Shown: positions 1 to 6,286 of the stretch, one piece after another
Layout: each line of letters starts with the position of its first letter
How positions within the stretch are numbered: the first letter of the stretch is position 1
Assembly: GCA_046704525.1 (NCBI GenBank)
Contig: JBJKRS010000154.1
Location: 1-10,402 of the forward strand
DNA from: GCA-965745 sp046704525
GTDB taxonomy: Archaea > Thermoplasmatota > Thermoplasmata > Thermoplasmatales > Thermoplasmataceae
Reading direction: 5' to 3'
DNA: 10,402 nt
The notes under the pieces: generated by a model
Databases searched by the model: none
The model's input: the letters and a program-made list of their open reading frames with translations, nothing else
What the model was told of the DNA's origin: nothing
Program-made: the position numbers and the translations under genes

Positions 1-420
1 TATTCCAACCCTGTCGCCTTTCTTCACTCCAAGCTTTGCCAGGGCTCCGCCAAGTTTGCCTGTAATCTGATCCATTTCCCTGAAACTTATCTCCCTTCGG
101 GCTCCACCTTCCGATTCATACTTTATAGCAGGCAGATCGCTTGCGGAGTACCTCTCAACACAATTGTATGTGATGCTGACTTCACCGCCCACGAACCATT
201 TTGTGAACGGCTTCCCATCGCTCTCGTCCATGACCCTGTCATAATGCCTGAAGAATTCAATTCCGCAATCATCCACGACAGCCGGCCAGAACCACTCAGG
301 TTCCGAGTCCGCCTTTCTATAGAGATCCTCCAGGCTGTCTATCCCATGTTTCAGGGCGAATTGCATAATGTTGGTTGATCGCACCTTTTCAGGTGAAGGA
401 GTGTAAACAAAGTCTTCCAT
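1..420 (-). CDS. Acetyl-CoA synthetase-type AMP-forming acyl-CoA ligase, N-terminal part
   Basis: This is the first 140 codons of a minus-strand gene that leaves the window at base 1, still in frame. Translation from the ATG at 420-418 gives MEDFVYTPSPEKVRSTNI and onward. The N-terminal cap domain of the acetyl-CoA synthetase family (ACAS_N) is recognisable: PEWFWPAV near residues 41-48, then KWFVGGEVSITYNCVERY near 74-91, then the beginning of the AMP-binding domain with ISFREMD and GALAKLGVKKGDRVGI at the edge. Such enzymes activate acetate or another short carboxylic acid with ATP to an acyl-adenylate and then transfer it to CoA in the cytoplasm. The P-loop, the acyl pocket and the C-terminal lysine lie outside the window, so the substrate (acetate, propionate or another short acid) cannot be decided. 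The gene is divergent from the thermopsin-like gene, with 104 bp between the two starts. Confidence 0.86.
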   Translation of the reverse strand, partial: MEDFVYTPSPEKVRSTNIMQFALKHGIDSLEDLYRKADSEPEWFWPAVVDDCGIEFFRHYDRVMDESDGKPFTKWFVGGEVSITYNCVERYSASDLPAIKYESEGGARREISFREMDQITGKLGGALAKLGVKKGDRVGI

Positions 421-444
421 GCATATGGATATTCTAAAGAACAG

Positions 445-454
445 TCAAATATCT
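445..454 (-). promoter_or_regulatory. Possible TATA box for the acyl-CoA ligase gene
   Basis: On the minus strand this reads AAGATATTTG, an A/T-rich TATA-like element centred about 30 bp upstream of the ATG at 420. That distance predicts a transcript with almost no leader. The match to the archaeal consensus is only moderate, and the assignment rests on position as much as on sequence. Confidence 0.35.
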
Positions 455-487
455 TTGCAGAAAGTGACCGGGAAGCGGCAGCCAACG

Positions 488-494
488 TTTATAA
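488..494 (+). promoter_or_regulatory. TATA box of the thermopsin-like gene
   Basis: TTTATAA lies about 34 bp upstream (centre to start) of the ATG at 525. It matches the archaeal TATA consensus and predicts transcription starting near 515-518, with a leader of under 10 nt. No Shine-Dalgarno sequence precedes the start codon, which fits leaderless or near-leaderless translation. Confidence 0.6.
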
Positions 495-524
495 CCTAGG
501 GATGAACTATGCGGTCTGTCTGAT

Positions 525-3500
525 ATGTCAAAGTCCGGGATTCTGGTTGCGGCAACAGCACTGGTGGTTTTTATCACTGTTTTTCAGGCTTTCTCGTCAA
601 TCCCTCTCCTTCAGCCATCAGCACAGGTATCAGGAAATCAGGCTGCAGTTCCTGCCGGCGCTGACAACTCTGCTGTACAGGCTTCAGTCAGGCCAGTGAA
701 CACATCTCTCTCCACACTCGGGTACAACAGTGCCGTGTCTATAGCAAACAACTCAGGCACTCCTTCCCGGTACCTGTATCTGCCCAGCCTACATCCTGCG
801 GTGGCGCAGAGCAACGGAAAATTTGCCCCTGCATATACAGGATCGCCGGCACCAGTGGGCATTGCTGATTACGGAACCGCTGGCTCATACAGCACTACCA
901 GCTTCTCTGGAACAATTTCTGTGAACAGAATGAATCCGCTGTACCTTCTCAATGATGCCCCAACCAGTCTCGGGGTGCAGCTGAATGCCGTTTTAACAGG
1001 TGTAGCAGTGGGAAAGAACACTTCAAACGTGTACTGGAACCAGAATGTGCTTTACTATTCCGCAAGGACCCACCAGATCCAGTTTATAGACAACATATGG
1101 AACTTTACTTCGCCTGGGGCGGGGATGACAAACTCGACACTGTACGCCAACGGAAGCGGGGGGAACCTGGTGCCCGGCTCGCTTTATTATGCCATTGGCA
1201 GCGTGTACAACGTATCTTATCCCTTCACCGTAACCCTTTACCTGAACTCCACCCTCAACAACAGCAGGCAGGAAGTGTTTTTCAACTACTCAATATCACA
1301 GGGCCTCTCCGGAGGCAAGTCACTGTCGGGATCTTTTGATCATGCAGTCTTCAACTCGTCTTCCCCGGTATCTGCGCCGGCAAGATACAGGGTAGATGGC
1401 AGCACTACCGTGCCCATTGGGGGCATACCATACGACTCTGAATTCATAATAGGGGGCCCCGGCGGGGGAAGCACCACGACACTCAACGGAATCAATGCAA
1501 CAATGGCGCTTGATTATCTTTCCGGAGGCAGTTATTCTCCTGTGACTTCAGCATATGATGCGGGCTCGGCCACTGGCGAAACGGCAAACGGGGTGGCAGT
1601 TTCATGGAACAGCACACACTCTGTTAATCTCACAGCGGGGCCCACCATGGTGTATGGAATGTGGGGAACTGGCGCTTCAGGCACTATGCAAACCTACAGG
1701 GGTACGATAAGCCCGTCGGAATCCTTCATGTTCGTTTCCAAGGGGACAGCGTTCAGCAACAGCTCTGCTTCGTGGGTTCCACTGTCCCCCGATGGGTCTT
1801 ATTACTTCACAATTCCCTCCGGCAACTACCGGGCGGGAATATTCTCAAACTGGAACGATCCATGGTACGGCCAGCTTTCATCAGTACCCTCGGCGCTGAC
1901 TGAAAACAGGTCCTTGGGAATTTATGCACCGCTATATGCTTTCAGCAACAGCCAGCTGAAGGACCTGTCCATGATGAGCAGTGGAGTGTCTTCGGCACCC
2001 TATGTTATAACTGGGGTTCAGAATACTTCAATTTACCAGGTCTTCGGGAAATTCAACGATTACGCATTCCCTGTTTTCCCTGGCGTTTTAATTTCGGGCA
2101 CAACAGCAAAGGCCAGCTTCAGGGGCATGCCGTCCTTTCATATCACTTACGGGCAGGCAACTTCGCAGGCTATCTCCGCCCTCACCCTGCCTCCTGTTAA
2201 TTACCTCAACTTCGAGTTCTACAACGACACCAACATCACCCTTTCCAACAGCAGCTTCATCTCAGGGTGGTTCTCTTCCACACTGGCCGGATATTTCCCT
2301 GCTGCAAATCTTCTCTTGTGGAACACAACAGACTCTCTTGTCGCATCGAATCACTTTTCGTCCATGGATTCATCTGTAATGGTCTACAACAGCAACAGTA
2401 CTGCCTCAAATAACACGATATGGGGGAACTATTTCGGGCAGGACGGACTGGTCCAGTCAGGCTACTTCAGCAATATAAATACGATTGGAGCCCCCGCAGG
2501 CCTGACGCTATTCTCATCCGGCAACCTGGTGTACAACAACAATTTCATGGTGTACTTCACTGCGCTCAACCCCAACGTCAGCATATACTCCGGCCTCCAG
2601 ACCAATTATTCCAACAGCTGGAACATTTCCCGCGAGCCGTTGTCCTACACCATGACTGTGAACGGGGTCCCCCTTTCAGGAAGTATCATGGGTACAGGGC
2701 CAAACGCCATAAGGTACCAGGGAGGGAACTACTGGTGGAATTACCTGGGCAATGGCACATCCGCCTACAATGACAGCGGGCTGATACAGAGCGGCGGAGA
2801 CATGGCCCCTCTGATACATTCAGTTTACGCAGTGACGTTCAACGAGACAGGCCTCCCATCAGGGTCCCAGTGGTACGTACTTCTCGACAATGCTTCCATA
2901 CTTGTGCAATCTTCCTCCACCTCCGTCACATTCTATGAGCCAAATGGAACCTATTATGCGCAGCTATATGCCCCGGGATATCTAGCAAACCAGTCTGCCG
3001 GTTACATACTTGTCTCCGGCGGTCCGCAGTCCATTGGCATCAGTTTCGAGAAATTCTACCTGCTGACCTTCCAGGAGTCAGGCCTTCCACAGGGCACTAT
3101 GTGGTCCATAACAACCGGGTCTTTATCCGTATATTCAGTGACTGACACAATTCAGTTCCTTGCCACCAACGGAACACTCTCCTATGTCCCCGGGATTGCC
3201 GGAGGATACCATCCGTATTCCGTTTCGGGCAGTCTTCTGATCAGTGGCTCAAATACAACGGTGCAGGTGGCATATGCCCCCTACCTGTTCGGAGTAACCT
3301 TTACGGAGACGGGCTTGCCGGCAGGAACCGAATGGGGGATTTTCATGGACGGGTCAAGCGTCATGTCGACTTCAGCCTCACTTACAGTCCAGGAGCCAAA
3401 CGGCACACATGGGTATACAGTCATAGGCGCCTCCGGATACAGCTTGAGCAGCAGGTACGGCTCAGTCACTGTGGACAACAGCAGCACCGCCGAAGCACTT

Positions 3501-3839
3501 CAGTTCTCTTCCAGCAACTTCTCCATGACCTTCTCGGAATCAGGCCTGCCTGCAGGATCAACATGGTCAGTCAGGATAGGAGGAATCACCCATACAACTT
3601 CGAACAGCACAATCACAGTCGAGGAAACCACAGGTTCCTATAACTACACAGTCTCTGGACCGTCAGGATTCTCTGCATCTGTGCCTTCGGGGTCAGTTGC
3701 GCTGGACAAGAACCTCAGCGTTCCCGTGTCGTTCGGGAGGCAATCGGCCCCAGGCATCATGCAGATATTCTCGTATGCCCTGTTTGCAGCATCAGTTGCG
3801 GTTCTTCTTGCAGCATTCTACGTCTATCGGCGCAGGTGA
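525..3839 (+). CDS. Thermopsin-family (peptidase A5) surface protein with C-terminal repeats and membrane anchor
   Basis: A secreted acid protease of the thermopsin family, 1104 residues, probably displayed on the outer cell surface. Residues 5-30 are a hydrophobic signal segment. The thermopsin domain starts near residue 105 with PAPVGIADYG and continues through SFSGTISV, VQLNAVL, YWNQNVLYYS and IQFIDNIWNF (about 183-193) to about 380. The catalytic residues of this pepstatin-sensitive family are not firmly known to me, so I assign none. Residues about 560-760 are rich in Asn, Ser and Thr with NN.F and N.I turns, resembling a right-handed beta-helix. Four ESGLPxG repeats follow (770 to about 1070), then a single membrane helix (about 1078-1100) ending in YRRR. 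I count about 39 N-x-S/T sequons, few charged residues and no cysteine, which suits a glycosylated protein in hot acid. Classical thermopsin is much shorter, so this is an enlarged, membrane-tethered version. The ATG at 525 fits both the TATA box and the signal peptide. Substrates are unknown and proteolytic activity is inferred from family membership. Confidence 0.85.
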   Translation: MSKSGILVAATALVVFITVFQAFSSIPLLQPSAQVSGNQAAVPAGADNSAVQASVRPVNTSLSTLGYNSAVSIANNSGTPSRYLYLPSLHPAVAQSNGKFAPAYTGSPAPVGIADYGTAGSYSTTSFSGTISVNRMNPLYLLNDAPTSLGVQLNAVLTGVAVGKNTSNVYWNQNVLYYSARTHQIQFIDNIWNFTSPGAGMTNSTLYANGSGGNLVPGSLYYAIGSVYNVSYPFTVTLYLNSTLNNSRQEVFFNYSISQGLSGGKSLSGSFDHAVFNSSSPVSAPARYRVDGSTTVPIGGIPYDSEFIIGGPGGGSTTTLNGINATMALDYLSGGSYSPVTSAYDAGSATGETANGVAVSWNSTHSVNLTAGPTMVYGMWGTGASGTMQTYRGTISPSESFMFVSKGTAFSNSSASWVPLSPDGSYYFTIPSGNYRAGIFSNWNDPWYGQLSSVPSALTENRSLGIYAPLYAFSNSQLKDLSMMSSGVSSAPYVITGVQNTSIYQVFGKFNDYAFPVFPGVLISGTTAKASFRGMPSFHITYGQATSQAISALTLPPVNYLNFEFYNDTNITLSNSSFISGWFSSTLAGYFPAANLLLWNTTDSLVASNHFSSMDSSVMVYNSNSTASNNTIWGNYFGQDGLVQSGYFSNINTIGAPAGLTLFSSGNLVYNNNFMVYFTALNPNVSIYSGLQTNYSNSWNISREPLSYTMTVNGVPLSGSIMGTGPNAIRYQGGNYWWNYLGNGTSAYNDSGLIQSGGDMAPLIHSVYAVTFNETGLPSGSQWYVLLDNASILVQSSSTSVTFYEPNGTYYAQLYAPGYLANQSAGYILVSGGPQSIGISFEKFYLLTFQESGLPQGTMWSITTGSLSVYSVTDTIQFLATNGTLSYVPGIAGGYHPYSVSGSLLISGSNTTVQVAYAPYLFGVTFTETGLPAGTEWGIFMDGSSVMSTSASLTVQEPNGTHGYTVIGASGYSLSSRYGSVTVDNSSTAEALQFSSSNFSMTFSESGLPAGSTWSVRIGGITHTTSNSTITVEETTGSYNYTVSGPSGFSASVPSGSVALDKNLSVPVSFGRQSAPGIMQIFSYALFAASVAVLLAAFYVYRRR
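2832..3734 (+). repeat. Four tandem ESGLPxG protein repeats of 77 residues
   Basis: Inside the thermopsin-like gene, four units begin at residues 770, 847, 924 and 1001. Each opens with TF.E(S/T)GLP.G(S/T).W. The glycine codons of the motif fall at 2850, 3081, 3312 and 3543, exactly 231 bp apart each time. The units are diverged in DNA sequence, so this is an old protein-level duplication and not a recent tandem expansion. The last unit is about two residues shorter. Such units are common in surface proteins of Thermoplasmata and probably form beta-sandwich stalk domains that hold the protease away from the membrane. That role is inferred. Confidence 0.85.
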
Positions 3840-3872
3840 AGGGCATGCAGATGTGGCAGTTTGCGCCAGACA

Positions 3873-3882
3873 AAATTAAATA
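3873..3882 (+). promoter_or_regulatory. TATA box of the Hjc-like gene
   Basis: AAATTAAATA is centred about 34 bp upstream of the TTG at 3911. It predicts transcription starting near 3904, just before the TTG and downstream of an ATG at 3894 in another frame. This supports TTG as the true start. It also means the gene has its own promoter in the 71-bp gap after the thermopsin-like gene. Confidence 0.5.
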
Positions 3883-3910
3883 GGGTTCTGCCTATGAAAG
3901 CGGGAGCACA

Positions 3911-4426
3911 TTGAACGGGAGCATTTATGAGCGTGAACTGGCAAACATACTCTCCGGCACCCCTAATGTGCTGGAAAAACTGGCCAAGAAACTTGACAAC
4001 GGGTCCAGAGGTGCAATAGAGACCCTTTCAGAAAGGCCGTTTTACGTTGCAAGAGCAGCGGGGTCTCTGGGAGCTGACCTGATTGCGCTCAGGGACGACT
4101 ACTCCATGGTGATAGAGGTGAAGTCCTCGATAAATGCGACAATCACTTTCACCGAAGCATCGGGCATGCGCCAGGAACAGGCGGAGAGGCTTCAGGAGAA
4201 ATGCCTCAAGTCCGGCCTCTTTGTGATATATGCTTACAGGTTGAAGAATGCTGCAGGAGACCCATGGAGGATGTTCACGCTTCCCGGCCAGCCCAAAGGG
4301 AGAATGAGGTACCTGTACAATTTCCTCAGCAACATTGGAACATCAAGGAACGGAAACTACGTGCTGAAATGGGACGACGGAACTCCACTCTCCAGGATGA
4401 TAGATTACATCAACCACAAGTTCTGA
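3911..4426 (+). CDS. hjc: Holliday junction resolvase Hjc family nuclease
   Basis: A 171-residue PD-(D/E)xK nuclease resembling archaeal Hjc, which cuts four-way DNA junctions as a dimer during recombination and fork repair. Visible family elements are the N-terminal YERELANIL with Glu9, then FYVARAAGSLGADLIAL (44-60) with Arg48 and catalytic Asp56, and MVIEVKSS (66-73) with Glu69 and Lys71. Together these give the E...D...ExK metal site. Hjc proteins are usually about 120-140 residues. Here the stretch between Glu9 and the Asp motif is roughly 20 residues longer (about 16-40), and there is a C-terminal extension after about 135. The start is TTG. No in-frame ATG occurs before residue 86, and the TTG places the catalytic Glu at the usual distance from the N-terminus. 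It is transcribed from its own promoter, convergent with the aminotransferase gene 78 bp away. Another nuclease of the same fold is possible but less likely. Confidence 0.8.
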   Translation: MNGSIYERELANILSGTPNVLEKLAKKLDNGSRGAIETLSERPFYVARAAGSLGADLIALRDDYSMVIEVKSSINATITFTEASGMRQEQAERLQEKCLKSGLFVIYAYRLKNAAGDPWRMFTLPGQPKGRMRYLYNFLSNIGTSRNGNYVLKWDDGTPLSRMIDYINHKF

Positions 4427-4489
4427 GCCATAATATTCCGAGAAGGTGACCCGGGTCCTTTGGAGAAGGGATCACTTCTTGCAGTGGCT

Positions 4490-4497
4490 AAAAAAAA
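4490..4497 (-). terminator. T-tract terminator after the aminotransferase gene
   Basis: Reading the minus strand, the aminotransferase stop codon (TAA, 4507-4505) is followed after 7 nt by eight consecutive T residues. Archaeal RNA polymerase terminates at such U-rich tracts without needing a hairpin. No equivalent T run serves the convergent Hjc-like gene on the plus strand. Confidence 0.6.
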
Positions 4498-4504
4498 GAA
4501 TGGA

Positions 4505-5878
4505 TTATCTGGATGCCCTGATGGCCTTTTCCAGAGCTTCCACTCCCATGTCAACCTGCTCCTCTGTTATTATCAGTGGAGGTATGAACCTGATGGCACT
4601 GACGCCAGTGGGGAGCAATATCAGGCCATTCTCGAAGCATTTCTGCTCGACATTGTCCCTGAGTTTCGCATCCGGCTCCCTTGTCTTCCTGTCCTTGACA
4701 AAATCTATTGCCTGCATCAGCCCCACTCCCCTGACATCACCGATGAAGTCATACTGCTCCTTGAGCTCATGAAGCCTGTTGTTAAGGTGCTTCCCCTGCT
4801 TGGTGGCATTCTCCAGCAGATGCTCCTTTCTTATGGTTTCGACAGTGGCTGCACAGGCCACTGAGGCCAGAAGGTTTCCGCCGAAGGTATTTGAATGCCT
4901 GCCGGGTTCAGGGAAGTCCAGCTTGGAATCAAAGACAACTGCCCCCATGGGGATTCCGGAGGAAATTGCCTTTGCAAGTGATATCATCTGCGGCTCGACA
5001 TCAAAATGCTCCGAAGCGAAGAATTTCCCGGTCCTTCCGAAACCGGTCTGGACCTCGTCCATTATAACCAGCATCTCGTTCTCGTCGGCAAGTTTCCTGA
5101 GCCTCTTGTGGAATGACTTGGGCGGCACTATGTACCCTCCTTCCCCCTGTATGGGTTCAACCACGAAAGCGGCCGCGTTTTCCTTTGGAAGGTATGCTTT
5201 CAGGACCTGCCTGTCTATGTAGTCTATTGTTCTGTTTACAAGCTCTTCCGGCTCTTCGTACCCGTCTATCCCGAAGGCGTTCCTGTACGGGTTGGGGAAG
5301 GGCACATGCACGACACCTGGCATGGCCGGGAAGAAACCCTTCTTCTGGATTGGTTTGGAAGCAGTGAGTGACAATGCACCCATTGTCCTCCCGTGGAACG
5401 CCCCAATGAAGCCGATGAACTGCTGTTTCCCGGTGCTCACTTTTGCAATCTTTATGGCTGCTTCATTGCTCTCTGCTCCACTGTTGGTGAAGAACGTCTT
5501 CTTGCTGAATTTACCAGGGGTTGCGCTTTCCAGGGCCTTGGCAGCATCAACCTGCTCCTTGTAGTAGAAATCTGTACCCGCAAAGTGCCATAACCTGTGA
5601 AGCTGTTCCTGCACCTTCTCCTCAACGTAAGGGTGAACATGCCCTACGTTGGTCACCCCTATTCCGCTTGCAAAATCAATGAATACGTTTCCGTCCACAT
5701 CCTCTATAAAGACTCCCTGCCCCCTCTTTGCCACGATCCCAAGTGACTTGGTGGTGGTGGCAAGAAACTCCCTGTCAGCTTCGATAACTTTCTTCGCCTC
5801 GGGCCCTGGAAGTTGCGTGTTTATCTCGATCTTGTTAAGTTTTTTCATACTTTCACTGCTCTTTTCCTTGGACAGCAT
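4505..5878 (-). CDS. Class III PLP-dependent aminotransferase (4-aminobutyrate/ornithine type)
   Basis: A fold-type I, class III aminotransferase of 457 residues from the preferred start. Landmarks (this numbering) are NSGAESNEAAIK (132-143) for PLP phosphate binding, FHGRT (162-166), the conserved VEPIQGEGG (240-248), IMDEVQTGFGRTG (272-284) with PLP-contacting Asp274, and SLAKAISSGIPMGAV (300-314) with Lys303 as the Schiff-base lysine. NTFGGN (330-335) closes the active site. The family includes 4-aminobutyrate and ornithine aminotransferases. In Thermococcales, close relatives are amino acid racemases, so the exact substrate is open. The reading frame extends upstream to a TTG at 5941 and to an ATG at 5896, but the TATA box lies inside that extension and predicts transcription starting near 5887. 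I therefore prefer the ATG at 5878. An ATG at 5848 (MKKLNKIEIN) is also credible, because family homology begins about there. The gene has a clean T-tract end and no operon partner. Confidence 0.88.
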   Translation of the reverse strand: MLSKEKSSESMKKLNKIEINTQLPGPEAKKVIEADREFLATTTKSLGIVAKRGQGVFIEDVDGNVFIDFASGIGVTNVGHVHPYVEEKVQEQLHRLWHFAGTDFYYKEQVDAAKALESATPGKFSKKTFFTNSGAESNEAAIKIAKVSTGKQQFIGFIGAFHGRTMGALSLTASKPIQKKGFFPAMPGVVHVPFPNPYRNAFGIDGYEEPEELVNRTIDYIDRQVLKAYLPKENAAAFVVEPIQGEGGYIVPPKSFHKRLRKLADENEMLVIMDEVQTGFGRTGKFFASEHFDVEPQMISLAKAISSGIPMGAVVFDSKLDFPEPGRHSNTFGGNLLASVACAATVETIRKEHLLENATKQGKHLNNRLHELKEQYDFIGDVRGVGLMQAIDFVKDRKTREPDAKLRDNVEQKCFENGLILLPTGVSAIRFIPPLIITEEQVDMGVEALEKAIRASR

Positions 5879-5908
5879 AAAATCACTTTCATACATTTGG
5901 TGTAATAA

Positions 5909-5917
5909 TATATATTT
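5909..5917 (-). promoter_or_regulatory. TATA box of the aminotransferase gene
   Basis: AAATATATA on the minus strand is the strongest TATA element in the window. It sits in an almost pure A/T stretch (5903-5920). Its centre, 5913, predicts a transcript start near 5887, which leaves about 9 nt of leader before the ATG at 5878. This rules against the longer N-terminal extensions to 5896 or 5941. Confidence 0.65.
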
Positions 5918-5996
5918 TATTAGATGAAAAACGAAAGCCAAATGCGCTTTTCGTAGCGTTGAAGGTGTTGGGGTTTTCCCTGAAATGCGCCCTTTG

Positions 5997-6046
5997 GTGA
6001 AATCTTCACATATCTAACAAAACTCCTTTCACGGAAGGCTCGTGAA
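5997..6046. repeat. Pair of GTGAA/TTCAC inverted repeats, possible operators
   Basis: GTGAA-ATC-TTCAC (5997-6009) and TTCACG-N7-CGTGAA (6028-6046) place four copies of one half-site within 50 bp. They lie about 80-130 bp upstream of the aminotransferase TATA box and over 200 bp upstream of that of the ferritin-transporter gene. Binding by a dimeric regulator is an inference. Confidence 0.4.
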
Positions 6047-6256
6047 GAATAGGCACGGGGTTGCGAAGTTTGTCTTTAGGGAGGGTAGCGTGGATCTGAT
6101 GCATTCGGAAATCACTGGATGTGCGAGGGAGAATATGATTTCAGGCAGGAATTCAGGATATTTACGGGCGTTGGTGAAAAGAAGCCCAAAAAAACCCAAC
6201 CCGCAAATTGTGAGACTTGAGAATGCAGTTTTAGGCGAGCCTAATAACCTCCCAAA

Positions 6257-6265
6257 CTTAAAAAG
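6257..6265 (+). promoter_or_regulatory. TATA box of the ferritin-VIT1 fusion gene
   Basis: CTTAAAAAG is centred 26 bp upstream of the ATG at 6287. This is the classic archaeal distance from TATA centre to transcription start, so the mRNA probably begins at or next to this ATG. It favours ATG 6287 over GTG 6281. Confidence 0.5.
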
Positions 6266-6286
6266 TAGATACGCATAGACGTGATA

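Larger units (their letters stand above)
5942..6286. other. Repeat-bearing non-coding region between divergent genes
   Basis: About 345 bp lie between the aminotransferase and ferritin-transporter genes, which are transcribed apart. The region holds an 8-bp direct repeat AAATGCGC (5940-5947 and 5983-5990), two inverted repeats built on GTGAA/TTCAC (5997-6009 and 6028-6046), and a 9-bp direct repeat TTGGTGAAA (5994-6002 and 6171-6179). A 78-codon open frame starting at GTG 6042 runs to 6278. It resembles no family I know, ends inside the promoter of the next gene, and its third codon positions are less GC-rich than those of the neighbours, so I do not treat it as a gene. I see no tRNA or other structured RNA here. 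Confidence 0.5.

Noticed and set aside
2420..2773. 117-codon frame inside the thermopsin-like gene
   Set aside because: A shifted-frame shadow. Its Gln-rich content comes from repeated AAC AGC (Asn-Ser) codons read in another frame.
2832..3734. Possible CRISPR-like or mobile tandem repeat in the 231-bp periodic region
   Set aside because: The periodicity is in the protein motif. The DNA units are strongly diverged and lie within one open frame, so there is no array or transposon structure.
4427..4489. Terminator for the Hjc-like gene in the convergent gap
   Set aside because: No T run of useful length is present on the plus strand. The only tract is the A8 that serves the opposite gene.
4779..5222. 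147-codon plus-strand frame opposite the aminotransferase
   Set aside because: It lies entirely antisense to a gene with clear catalytic motifs and follows from its codon bias. No promoter or family signal of its own.
6042..6278. 78-codon GTG-started open frame between the aminotransferase and ferritin-transporter genes
   Set aside because: It matches no family I recognise, has lower third-position GC than the neighbours, begins inside an inverted repeat, has no ribosome binding site, and overlaps the TATA box of the next gene.
6281..6286. GTGAT at 6281-6285 as a ribosome binding site for the ferritin-transporter gene
   Set aside because: It sits only 1 nt before the ATG, too close to work, and the promoter spacing predicts the transcript starts after it.
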